This document shows positions 1 through 10,767 of a stretch of DNA of 64,000 nucleotides, one piece after another. The notes below the pieces were generated by a model, which made no database searches, was not told where the DNA came from, and worked only from the letters and a program-made list of their open reading frames with translations. The stretch is taken from positions 10,780,501 to 10,844,500 of the forward strand of contig NC_073360.2 in NCBI RefSeq assembly GCF_027580225.2, in the 5' to 3' direction. A program made the translations under genes and the position numbers. Numbering within the stretch: position 1 is the stretch's first letter; each line of letters begins with the position of its first letter. The DNA comes from Misgurnus anguillicaudatus. Taxonomy: Eukaryota > Chordata > Actinopteri > Cypriniformes > Cobitidae.

Positions 1-1657
1 AACAGACAGTGGTTTCAAAGTCTGGAAAACTGTTTGTGCTTCTCATGAAATCAGCATTTTTAATCTTAACAAAGCAATGTGATTTATTTATAATTTGCTA
101 TTTTTACATTTTAGGCCAAATTGACAAATTTGTCCACGCCGCCCAGCGACGACTCAGAAAGTTGCTCAAATCCCTGTCGCGCCACTCACACAGTTTAACA
201 TTAAATAACATCATATTTGTCCCAAATCATTAACGATTAACATTGGCTGCTAGCGTATATTTTGCATTTTAAAGTAGACGCTATCTGACGAAGCTCGCGC
301 TATTTAATGTGCACTTCCGGTTTACGATACCTCCGAGTTGTCCTAGACGCGACTCGATGCGGCGCGTCCAGTGTGCGACCCCCTTTAGATACCGTATATG
401 GCATATGCAGCAATAATGTGCTAAAACACTTATTTAACATCAGTATTTGACCTAGTGTATTGGGTAAGTGTTGCAATTGTTTATCTATACCAGATACTTC
501 TAATATTAAGTTTATATATAGGCATATAACATATGAGGGCATTGCTATATAGTTGCCAGGGTGATCTGACAGGTTGCTTTATGTCTTGGTACAGTAAGTC
601 TATATGATATTCTCAGGTCCCTCATTTAATGAATCTAATCACTTAAAAAGTAATAGCACATATCTCTACAAAAAGCCATATGAAATGGGCGATAACTTGG
701 TATTTTCCCCCCGTTTGTTTCCTGGGCACCGCAGTGATAGCGTTATGGGATACTTTCACTTTACATAATTGATTATACTTGTAATCTTACTAGCAATAGC
801 TTCTTTATTGATGCATGCAAGTAAGTTTGAGAAGGTTCTTTCATGTTATGCAATAATATATAGCTTGAAACAACACCCAGCATGTCCCAGTATCCATACA
901 AATCACTTAAAATAAATAAATAATAACATGCTGTTAATGCAGTCATTCTGGATGTTAGTGAGCGCACAGTTTGTCCCTTTGCTTTGCATCAGGGCTGTTT
1001 GCGGTAGTACCATGGCTGTGCTCGCTTCCTAATCTGCTTCCTGTGTCACACACACAGCCCCAACCAATCAGCCCTCCGGCTGGCGTGATGGAAGAGAAAA
1101 GCACAATGCTGCACTTGAAAAAAAATAATAGTGCCGCACAACACGGGAACAGGCTGTGCCTTTCCAGACTGTGACACACATGGAGGCATTTGATGGCCCC
1201 ATCACTGCCACATCATTTTCACTTCAAGGACAGAGAAAAGTATTTTTAAACCACTCCGGTGTGAAGCAAAAATATTCAGTGCCGTTTCCTATTTTACACC
1301 CTTTACTGGAAAACACTTTTTTCGTTGTCCAATGCGTACGTGAGATCTGTGCATGATTATCTGCTGTTAAAAATCGGTAAGATCTGTTCCAAAACCTAGT
1401 GAGATCCCTGCTGTCTGCTGCCTAAAATTGGCAGCTTTCTTCTAAGACAGCATCCTGTAACCTCAGTGACTAGGAAGCAGATTGTTGCACCACATAAATA
1501 GTGGTTTACATGTTCTGCAAGATGTGGAATTGATACTGTAGAGTTTGGAGTTAGCAAGTTGCTAAGCTAATCTCAGAGTAGGACCGCACAAAATATTGTT
1601 TATTTATATATGTAATATAAAAATATATGTTTGTTTGGGCCTGTGTGTGTATGAGTA

Positions 1658-2123
1658 CTCTAAAACATGTTGACCCAGCATTATTTCTTAAAGGGACCAG
1701 CCCACCCTGCTGGGTTGTAATTTAGCCTACGCAGGGTTGTTCAACTCAAAATTTTGTGTTGTTTTAACCAGTTATTGTTGGGTGACCATACGTGCAATTT
1801 TTCCGGGACGCATCCTGGCCAGGATTTCGGGTGCATCTTCCAAAAGTGGGATTTGTTGACCGCATACGTCATCGATGTTCTCACATTTCAGTTTACAATG
1901 TTTACAATCATTGTAGTTTCATTCTTACCTTGAAATGTAAAGGTTGCTTTTCTTAAATAGAACCTAAAATAATAAACCTCGATGATGTATGCGATCGACA
2001 AATAATGGACGGAAAAATGGCACGCATGGTCATCCTAAGTTATTTGGTAAAATATTTTCTGGGTTAATTTAACCCTAAAGCTGGGTTCGTCCCCTTATGA
2101 AAATAAGCCAGAATTTTTTCGAG
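1658..2123. mobile_element. TA-flanked MITE of the GGGTTG/AACCCA family, split by a second element
   Basis: The element is flanked by TA on both sides (1656-1657 and 2124-2125) and has imperfect inverted ends (CTCTAAAACATG and TTTTTTCGAG). Its interior repeats CTGGGTTGT and TTTAACC motifs. It is a relative of the elements at 12981-13200 and 61720-61914 but is about twice as long, because another inverted-repeat element at 1781-2035 sits inside it. The TA duplication suggests Tc1/mariner-type mobilisation; no coding capacity remains. Confidence 0.65.
1781..2035. mobile_element. Small inverted-repeat element nested in the 1658-2123 MITE
   Basis: The left end GGTGACCATACGTGC and right end GCACGCATGGTCATCC are near-perfect inverted repeats. 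The surrounding host sequence (TTTTAACC on the left, TTTTCTGGGTTAA on the right) continues as in the uninterrupted copies of the host MITE. The interior also folds back in part (GATGATGTATGCG against CGCATACGTCATCG). No clean target duplication was seen, so the class is unassigned. Confidence 0.55.
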
Positions 2124-2230
2124 TATGCATTTACATATGCATGCTTCGATGTGTTAAAAAGGTATCAACTAAAAGAAAGAATGTGAAATTTGTGTTAGTT
2201 ATATCATTTTAAGTTTTAAAATATTTTAAC

Positions 2231-2712
2231 GAGCACCTATTTCATTGCTAAAAACAACGTTATTTTGTGTATTTGTAATAATACAATGTGTTCATGTGGT
2301 TTATGGTTAAAAACACATTATTTTCCATATACCCTAAATTATGGTAGCTCCAGATTTTCCTCTCTTCCTGAAACGTACAGATTTGAAAAGCTCTGTGTCC
2401 CTGATTGGCAAGCTAATCTGTACGTTGTGATTGGCCTGAATACCTCTGACGTCAGCCGGAAACGTGACGGTCCTAACCATGTTTGAAAGATTCGGTTGCT
2501 AACAGGAGTTATGTTGGCCTCGTCCACGTCAAAAGGTCCAGGAAATAAACTGTTGCCTACAATGCGTGTGTTTGTTGTAGTCCAAGAAAAGAGATTTACG
2601 TTGGAAACGATAATGGTTTGGGGTTTGTACCTTTTGCATATCGTTAACATGTACTAATACACACTTACACACCAAAGGAAATGTTAAATCGTGAATCAGA
2701 CAATAGGTGCTC
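2231..2712. mobile_element. Inverted-repeat element with GAGCACCTATT ends
   Basis: The element starts GAGCACCTATT and ends AATAGGTGCTC, an exact 11-bp inverted repeat. It is about 480 bases long without coding capacity. Its right ~190 bases recur at 3658-3847 in the same orientation. Transposon class is not assigned because no unambiguous target duplication was found. Confidence 0.6.
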
Positions 2713-3657
2713 TTTAATATGATTCAAATCGATATCACGAACTTAAAGCATTATTATTTAAAAATTATCACATTGTTAGGGTTGCACGCAATACTTCAAT
2801 GTCTTGCCACTGAGGGCAGCAAAGCACTTACAAATATTTGGTGAATATTTGTAAAATATTTTTATTGACAGTTTTAAGTAGTGAATTAATTATTTACATC
2901 TCGGTTGATTCACCATCTTGAATATTTTTGTTGCTATGCATTTTGCCATTGCCTCCTCTCATGCCCTAAAAGCCTACCACACTATAAATGAAACACAGTA
3001 TGCATACTAGAGCAACAGAGAGAGCAAGGGAAAAACGAAAGCAAGGGGGAGCTTCTGCGCTTCAGCGATCTATCTGGGAATTGTGCAGCACGACGGCCGT
3101 GTCCTTTTCCTCTTAGCGGCAGCTGTGTTAAGTCAACATGTTTTGAGTTTAGGGATTCTGGGCTTAGTGCTGAGGGATTATAAGTAGTTGATTATTGCTT
3201 AAGCGAGTATTAGGATTGCTCTCAACTCTTCCGGGGTTATAAATCAAGTCAGGCCCGGCCATAGGGGTGTAATGAGCGGTAATCGTTCGCTAATGAGCCG
3301 AAGTGCCTCCGAACACCCACCTGTCCCTTTGCATCCACCACAACACTGCCATTTCTTTCTTTCTTTCATTAGTTGTGCTTACTAGAACAAGCATTACTGG
3401 TACTGTATTGTTGCCCATTTAGCGATCGTTCGAAACCTTTGACCTTTAGTATTAAAATTCAACACTTCTTTCACTGTTAAATCTATTCATGATTTAGGGT
3501 TTTGGGCTAGTGGCCAGTTTTGGACACCATCTATTGGAACCAACATTTTAGTCTGCTTTTTGAGCCAGAATGTGATGTGACCAACTATTAGCACTCAATG
3601 TATAGGCTGTAAGCCTGAAGCAGGAGGAATCATGACAATGTCGATCTTTACTACATC

Positions 3658-3847
3658 ACCAATCCCAGGAAGTAAACTGTTGCCTACACTCCGTGTGTTT
3701 GATGTAGTCCAAGAAAAGAGATTTAGATTGAAGACGATAACTTTACTTTGGGGTTTGTACCTTTTGCATATCATTAACATGGAATAATAATATACACTTA
3801 CACCAAAGGAAATGTAATATTGTAAATCGGACAATAGGTGCTCTTTA
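3658..3847. mobile_element. Second, truncated copy of the GAGCACCTATT element
   Basis: This segment matches 2528-2712 along its length, sharing GTAGTCCAAGAAAAGAGATT, TGGGGTTTGTACCTTTTGCA and the terminal ACAATAGGTGCTCTTTAA. The left part of the element is absent or too diverged to see. The two copies lie 1.1 kb apart as direct repeats. Confidence 0.6.
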
Positions 3848-4259
3848 AATATCACAAGTATTACATTGTTTATATTTTTCCTTATGTAAGTACACCTTAT
3901 ATAAAATATGGCTTTTTCTTTTTCTACCTCCTACAGTACCCATCTCCCATTTTTATGACTTAAGCACATCATCAAAATGATTTAGGGTGTCTTTGGTTGC
4001 CGTGTTGTTGTAAGATAAAGGGCGTTTTCGACAGCTGTCGTGATGCAGTGGTGTAAGGTTGTTGCTGTAGCTCCTGGTCAAGGTCGGGGATGTACACCAG
4101 CATGGAAAGTAAATAAATAGGCTCAAGCCCCCATCCCCGCCCTATTTGAGAGGGTTAGTAATTTACTGGTATGGATTTACCACGTATCTCCACTCACCCC
4201 ACCTTGCCTAAAAGAGGACCAGTAAATGAAAGAGTCCTGGTCTGCTATTGTTTACCTTG

Positions 4260-4760
4260 AAGCTTTTACTCAAACTCTTCTAAATGCTTGCGCCGTTCTC
4301 GTTTTGATCTCAGAAGGGGACTGTCTCGCAAAGAGCGCACACGGGCGCAGAATCGTACCCATGCATCAATAACAACCCCCGCGCTAATACGCTTCCCACT
4401 CTCCCTCATTGAAAGCAAACCTTTCTGTTGACCCAGGAGGCTTTTCAGCACAGGACAGGCATGTGAATGAAGCGCTGCGAAAGGAGCGAGGGGTGCTCGC
4501 CGCCAGCTTTCAGCACACTTTAAAAACCCGCAGGGACGCAATTGTGGTCCTGCTCTTTGGCTCCAGCGCCGCTATTGTTTGGCTGTAAGCGAAGCTGAGT
4601 AGGAGGAACTCAAAGACGGAGCTCGGCTTGTAAACAAGCTTGTTAGCTGCCGTTGCAATGAAGAACATCTGTGGATCATCAGTGCTAGATAGTCGAGGCT
4701 CATTTAAAGCTTGATTTACTTCTTTGATTTGTACTTTGAGAGCTGCCATCAAGTCAAATC
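4260..4760. other. CpG-containing unique block (candidate regulatory element or 5' exon)
   Basis: This ~500-base stretch has clearly higher GC and more CpG than its neighbours and shows no inverted-repeat ends or similarity to other parts of the window. The reading frames through it do not look like protein. In an upstream intron of a developmental gene such a block could be a promoter, a non-coding first exon or an enhancer, but composition is the only evidence. Confidence 0.2.
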
Positions 4761-4925
4761 ATCAAATTCACAGGTGAGCTTTGATCAGATAATTCTTGCT
4801 GTTGTTCTTCCAACTTAAGGGTGTTTCAGAACAAGTTTAACAAGCATGCTTAAGGGTACTTTAGAAACGGATTTGAAGCCCCAGATTGTATCTCATTTTA
4901 AACTTTCTGCAGTATACTCTTATGA

Positions 4926-5421
4926 TGTGTTCACACCAGCCGCGGTAGAGGCGTCAAGCGCGAGTGATTTCAATGTTTAGTCAATGTGAAGACGCGTTGA
5001 TGTGCGTCTGGAGGTCTCGCAGCGTGAATGAGGCGTTTAGCGCGGTGCGGTAGACACAATTCTGTCTCATTTGCATGTCTAGTTCGTGCGAATGGCGCGA
5101 ATTGAGCGTCTGGCGTGGTACGCGTATGCTTTTTGTGCATTTTGCGTTTGACACGAATTTGCGGCTGATGCTTGAGTTGAACATTTTGAACTTTGGTGGA
5201 TTTTCGCGGAGCGTTAACCAATCAGGAGCCTGCTTGCTGTTGTGGCATAGCACTTGCCCCTCCTACAAGAAGCGGATTTCGCCTCTGACACACGTCAAAT
5301 GCTTACTTTTTCCGCGCGTCTACTTCGCTCTAGATGCGTGAATGCATTCAAACTGTTCAAGCGCCAAACTAGGTGTGGTAGACGTGATTTTGACGCCTCA
5401 AACGCGGTTGGTGTAAACGCA
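4926..5421. mobile_element. Inverted-repeat element with CACCAGCCGCG-type ends
   Basis: The left end reads GTGTTCACACCAGCCGCG followed by AGAGGCGTCAA; the right end reads TTGACGCCTCAAACGCGGTT followed by GGTGTAAACGC, its approximate reverse complement. Length is about 495 bases. The interior is CpG-rich compared with the intron, which produces spurious reading frames on both strands. No transposase fragment is visible. Confidence 0.55.
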
Positions 5422-5427
5422 GCATTT

Positions 5428-5612
5428 GGGCGCAGTTTCCTGATTAGGGATATCCTAGTCCCAAACTAAAATGAATGTTTGAGCTGCCTTAATTTAATCA
5501 GTGCCATTGTTTTGTCTCAAGATGCACACCTGCATTGTGTTTTTTTATGATGTTTGTTTGTAAAATCTACTTAAATGTCCCAGTATAACTAACGCCTAGT
5601 CTGCCACTTCAC
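5428..5612. mobile_element. Diverged copy of the GGGGCGGTTTCC element
   Basis: The sequence resembles 23379-23599, sharing CAGTTTCCTG, TCCCAAACTAAAAT, GTTTGAGCTGC, CCATTGTTTTG, CTCAAGAT and ACTTAAATGTCCCA in order. Its outer ends are eroded. It lies immediately right of the 4926-5421 element. Confidence 0.5.
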
Positions 5613-6177
5613 AAGCTCCTGTGTGGTGTGAAATAAAGAAAACTGAAAGGTTGTTTACCTGCATACTGTACATTGTTTTTAGGTTTGCGTCCCTAGTAAG
5701 AAATACAGGCTTTACCAACAATCAAATTTTTCATAAAAATCATGCTATCCATTAGCTAGACCACCCTTAACCAGCATTTATGATGGTACTGTGTTTATTG
5801 ACAGACCCCTCCCAATAAAAACATCGACTGATTTCATATAAAGCCTCTTAAATTTCAGCATGACACTTTTATTTTCAGTTCATTTACTCAAGGTCATATT
5901 TTCTAATTGATTTGACCCCTGAAGCATTAACATCAAACCACACGCGGTCTTCTAATATTTTTCTCTGATGTCATCACCGTGGCAACAGTTGAAATAGCTG
6001 GGTGTTATGATAGTATATATCACATAGCAGAAAAAAGAGTGTGCCGAGCTTCTGCAGTGGCATTTTTATAATGTGGTATATCAGTGGTGCGGATATACTG
6101 TAGACAGCTTTGTTTATTATAGTGATTTACCTTCGGACGTGGGTAGAGCTGTGCAAGAAGCCAGTGTAGACACACCC

Positions 6178-6530
6178 TGCATCCCAATTCGCATACTAGT
6201 CTAGTATTGAAAATCAGAATTAGTATGTTCCAAATCGTAGTATGCTAAAATGAGTATCCTAAAGTAACTGGATGGTCTATTACAGTATTTCTGGTAAAAA
6301 TTTGGAGTGCAAATCAATGGGCACACTAACAGTAACACGACTCATTGACACTACACTGAATTAATAAATGAATTATTCAGTAAACATTACAGAAATAATA
6401 CAAGAAAAAAGTATAGGACATGGCAACAGTGTAAAGGCCTACTGTAAGTATACTTCGTACTCGCAGGTTGTGTATGCGTATACAGGAGTATGCTAGGAGA
6501 GATATTGCAATTTGTCCCAATGTGCATGCA
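6178..6530. mobile_element. Probable MITE with CATCCCAATTCGCATACT end
   Basis: The segment starts with a characteristic CATCCCAATTCGCATACTA and contains repeated AGTATGCTA/TAGCATACT motifs in opposite orientations, ending near ATTTGTCCCAATG. The ends pair only imperfectly, so boundaries are approximate and the class is not assigned. Confidence 0.4.
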
Positions 6531-6999
6531 TCAAACACGTGTGTACATGTTCAAGTCAAATGAAGTATACTTTGCAAAGCTGTGCATTAAAAAAAATGTA
6601 GTATCCTTAACTGTAGGCTGTTTGTGGTTGCTTAGCAACATCGCAACTTGGTTCATTAATATTTAACACATGTGCGTTCACAGGTGCAAGATGCTTAAAT
6701 TGAACATTTCAGTCAGGTTTATAATATGTAAAAAAAAATTTAGTGAGTTAGTGAGTGATTTTCTCTTCTTCTTTTATTACTAAATTAACTGTAATGATGA
6801 CAGAGACTTAAGCAGGTACTGTTTATTTTAGGCTTATACGACCAAATGCAATAAAATGTTTATATTCTGACATAACCAATTGTTTTCTGTGATACTACAG
6901 TAAGTAAGACAATTATAATGAGAAGTATTTATGTGTATTTCCGTGTATAGTCTGTTTAAGCCAAAAAGACACACTTACTGATTTAATCTCCATGCACTA

Positions 7000-7470
7000 C
7001 CAGTCTCACGAAATTTTGTTATATAGTCACATAATTTTTCGATTCTTTTTTCGTGATATTATCACAAATTTTTGCGTTTTTTGTGATCGTATAACAAATT
7101 CCTGTTTTTGTGTGATTATCACGTATGTTGGTTACTCAACTGTTTTGCCCTTTTTTCTTACCATTGTCGCTTCGGTTTAGAAAAAATGACATCCAAACTC
7201 AACTCTAACCCTAACGCCAGGCGACATATAACAAAATAATTCAGAAAAAATAGTATAAACCGATATATAGTGTGACATTCTAAAGCAAGCACCAAATCTA
7301 ATCCTAAACCGAAGCGACAATGGTTTAAAAATAGCAAAAAGCAGTTGAGTAACCAATACGTGATAATCACACGAAAACAGGGATTCGTTATACGATCACG
7401 AAAAACACAGAAATTCGTGATAATATCATGAAAAAAGAATCAAAAAATTACGTGACCCCGTGAGACTGGG
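7000..7470. mobile_element. Foldback (long inverted repeat) element, TA-flanked
   Basis: The two halves are near reverse complements over roughly 200 bases each. CCAGTCTCACG at the left pairs with CGTGAGACTGG at the right, ATCACGTATGTTGGTTACTC with GAGTAACCAATACGTGAT, and ACCATTGTCGCTTCGGTTTA with TAAACCGAAGCGACAATGGT near the centre. TA flanks both ends (6998-6999 and 7471-7472). A transcript would form a long hairpin. The apex holds about 110 bases. Confidence 0.75.
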
Positions 7471-9246
7471 TAGGTATGAGGCACAATGCGTGTCGCGTTT
7501 TCAAGTTCCAGGCGCCAGTCCAGTCCAACACAGTAAATTTTATAATCATACAGTAAAAAGATCACTTCAAGAATAAAAACATGGTGTTGAGTTTTGTAGT
7601 AAAAACAAGAAAAAGAGTGCAAAAGGCCAAAGAGAAAAAGAAAAGCCCATCTATATTATATACGCATACTTTTAGGCTTTACTGAGTCCACAGAAAGACA
7701 AATAGGCTACTATATATACACTCTTCCAGCTTATGATAAAATCATTATGTGCATATTTTCTTAATATTTGTTTTTAACAATGTGCTGCACATTAAAATTA
7801 TTGGAGGGAGTGAATGTAGCGCCTAAAAATTGGGGTGGCACCTGGGGTGGCCAGTCAGATATCTGCCTCTTTGTTTATAACATGCTTAATTATCATGTTT
7901 TGGAGTTTTGGAAATGACAGATTTTGTGTTCTTGTTGTTGTTCAGCAAACCATATTGATTGCGGTAATCCTCTGAAAGGCATTGATGTAATGCTTAGTGT
8001 CATTTAATCACCAAAAACAATTGTGCCGCACGAGTATTAGCAATGTACCCAACTCAAAACCTCGAACAATTTAACAGTTAGGTGGCCAAGTTTGCATTCA
8101 GAGCTCAATAGCTCCACTTTCACACTGTCAAACACACTAATTGTTGCAAGAATAGACCGAAACAATTTGCATATAGATGGCAACCTTTCATCCCAGCCTT
8201 GGTATGAAGGCCCCATAAGCCACCAGTCAGGGACACAGAGAGCTAATAATACCACAGCAGGCCTCAAAGCCCGATGATTCATGTAAGGACTGACTATATG
8301 CTGTTAAAGGAACAGGTCACGCAGAAAGGGAAATTATTTTATCCAAAGCACGTGGGATTTTTTTTAAAGAATATCAAACTGTTTTGTACAGAAATTCAGA
8401 TGAATAAGGACTGGGGCTGTCAAGCTCCAGAATTATATAGAGAACCATAAAAATATGACAAAAGCATTCAGATGACCTTTGAAGTCATACAGAACAAACC
8501 AAAATTTAGATCCACAACTGTTAGAAAAAATGGTTCCTAGTTGTCACTTTCAGACTCTATTTTGCCCTAATTGGGCTTTTTTCATTTTAAAATAAAATGT
8601 CCCCATGACTTTATTACATGACATAATCTTCATATTACAGATCAATGTATATTTGCACAAACTGTGTATTTCCTTTAAACCTCAATGGAGATTGATGGCA
8701 TTTGAAAGTTTACGAAACAGAAACCGACACAGCTCTGTGCTTTACGGCCTTTCGCCAAGATTCCCCCCACAGCAGATGTTCAAACACGCACTGTTTTATG
8801 TTGACAGTATACATACGCTTCAAAATCCATATCTTGAGGCATTAAAATGTTGCGTTGTTCACTTATAAGAAAAACACAACATGGCATATGCATTTTCTGG
8901 CTCCAAACCAGAAATGAGAGCTGAACAAGTGTTTATCGAATGCGGACGAGCCGATCAATAGCATCGAATGTGTAAGGAAACTGTAACCTGAGCTGAGTAC
9001 CGTTTCGCAGATATGCTGTTTGATACTTCCCCAAGAGAAAGCCTTATTGCATCAGCTGTCTTTAAAATGAATGAAAATCAAAGAAAACAAGGCAAAACCT
9101 AAACAACAAGGTGCCATTTATTACTTTTTCGATAAAGAATTCAATAACATTTTACTAAGGCATTGAATACTACAGGATAATGTATTATTTTTGTCATTGG
9201 TTGCTTTGGTAATAACACTGGCTGGATCAGTACAGTATACTATTAA

Positions 9247-9755
9247 AAGTGAAAAGTTGGATCAACTAAAAAGGGACATTCAAGACTTTTTTAAAATGTC
9301 ACATAAATCTTTGGTGTCCCCAGAGTACGTATGTGAAGTTTTAGCTTAAAATATCATATAGATAATTTATTATAACATGTTAAAATTGCCACTTTGTAGG
9401 TGTGAGCAAAAATGTGCCGCTTTTGGGCGTGTCTTTTTATATGCAAATGAGCTGATCTCTGCACTAAATGGCAGTGCCGTGGTTGGATAGTGCAGATTAA
9501 GGGGCGGTATTATACCCTTCTGACATCACACCTATTTTTTCACATGCTTGCAGAGAATGATTTACCGAAACTAAGTTTTCTAGGTTGATAGAAGCACTTG
9601 GGACCAAATTATAGCACTTAAACATGAAAAAGTCAGATTTTCATGATATGTCCCCTTTAAATTGTTCGCTTAATGTGAAATTTTAAGTTGAAAAAAATGA
9701 GGTGTTACCAATTTAAGTGTTTTTTTTAAAGTTGATCCAACTTTCAATTTTACGT
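9247..9755. mobile_element. Inverted-repeat MITE (AAGTTGGATCAACT ends) interrupted by another element
   Basis: GTGAAAAGTTGGATCAACT near 9248 pairs with AAGTTGATCCAACTTTCAAT near 9730. The left arm is cut by the 9271-9660 element and the host continues after it with TTTAAGTTGAAAAAAATGAG. Reading the two pieces together gives a MITE of about 120 bases. Confidence 0.5.
9271..9660. mobile_element. Dispersed ~380-bp element with GGGACATATCATGAAAATC end (copy 1)
   Basis: This copy ends ATTTTCATGATATGTCCCCT and matches 48205-48582 over most of its length, sharing TTTGGTGTCCCCAGAGTACG, TTGCCACTTTGTAGGTGTGA, ATGCAAATGAGCTGAT and TTAAACATG. Copy 1 carries an extra ~60-base stretch (TGCACTAAATGGCAGTGCCG and following). 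It has short GGGACAT terminal inverted repeats and no coding capacity. Confidence 0.65.
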
Positions 9756-9767
9756 AAGACTGGCAGT

Positions 9768-10151
9768 TAGTGATGCACGATATATCGGCCGACATAACTG
9801 CTTATTTTTAATATTATCGGTTATCGGCCTGATAGTAAAATTAGGCCGATAAATGAAAGCCGATAAATGATGGATTATTTTGGTTTGTTGAACCACTTCA
9901 CTTGCTCATTGCAGGCCATGTGGAGTTTTGATTGGTGCTTTCTGTGACATAGCACGAAGATGACACGTGTTGCAGGCTTAAGAAGAGTATGCAAGTCTAG
10001 CGCAAAGACAAGATGTCCACGGTCTGCGAGTTTTTCATTGTAAAATTAATATGAATATTTATCGGCCTATATATATCGGTTATCGGCCCCCAAATAAAAA
10101 GAGTTATCGGTTATCGTTATCGGCCAAAATTTCCATATCGGTGCATCCCTA
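9768..10151. mobile_element. Non-autonomous hAT element with 8-bp target duplication
   Basis: An exact 8-bp duplication CTGGCAGT flanks the element at 9760-9767 and 10152-10159. The inverted ends are TAGTGATGCACGATAT and ATATCGGTGCATCCCTA. Inside are many copies of TATCGGCC and its complement. The 8-bp duplication and end sequence are typical of hAT transposons. At 384 bases it cannot encode a transposase. Confidence 0.85.
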
Positions 10152-10401
10152 CTGGCAGTATTAACAATATAAATCAATTTAATTTCTATAAAATCCAATT
10201 CAATAAGGTATATGCTGAACGTCACGTGACCAAACTGAAAAACTGGGTTGATCGCTTCTGGTGCCGGTATGTAGGTTGTTATTGTTATTAGTAGTATTAT
10301 TATTTGTGTTATGTTCTTTTTTTATTCTAATATCTGATTGTATGTGAAAGGAAAATGCCTTTGTCAAAAGCTATAAAGTATAAATACTTGGGTTTAAGAT
10401 G

Positions 10402-10767
10402 TTAACTCTTTCCCCGCCATTGACGAGTTATCTTGTCAATCCGCAATACCGCCATTATCCACCAGGTGTCGCCATAGGGGAAACAGGTTTATGTCTGTCT
10501 AAGTTTTGAGGATCACTCTGAATCTGATCTCTGTCAAAAGTCTTTCACAAAAATTGAATTTTCTTTTTTTTTTAAGAAACCTCCCCTTATTTGAGAGGTG
10601 ATAAAAAGAGAACTACTGAAGGTAGGATGAAACTTTTTTGTTTGAAAGCAGAGGGTCTGTTCTTTAATTTGATATATTGTATGTTTATATATTTAAAGAA
10701 GAACATTTTCTGGGAGGCATTAAACTTTTGTGAAAATCATGAAACATGTTGGCGGGGAAAGAGTTAA
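10402..10767. mobile_element. piggyBac-like non-autonomous element flanked by TTAA (copy 1)
   Basis: TTAA lies at both ends (10402-10405 and 10764-10767), next to near-perfect inverted repeats CTCTTTCCCCGCCA and TGGCGGGGAAAGAG. TTAA duplication is the hallmark of piggyBac elements. Related sequence occurs at 35430-36160 and, reversed, at 60356-60991. The interior is AT-rich and non-coding. Confidence 0.75.

Noticed and set aside
7195..7220. Telomere-like CTAACCCTAA words
   Set aside because: Only one or two imperfect units occur, at the apex of a foldback element, so this is not an interstitial telomeric array.
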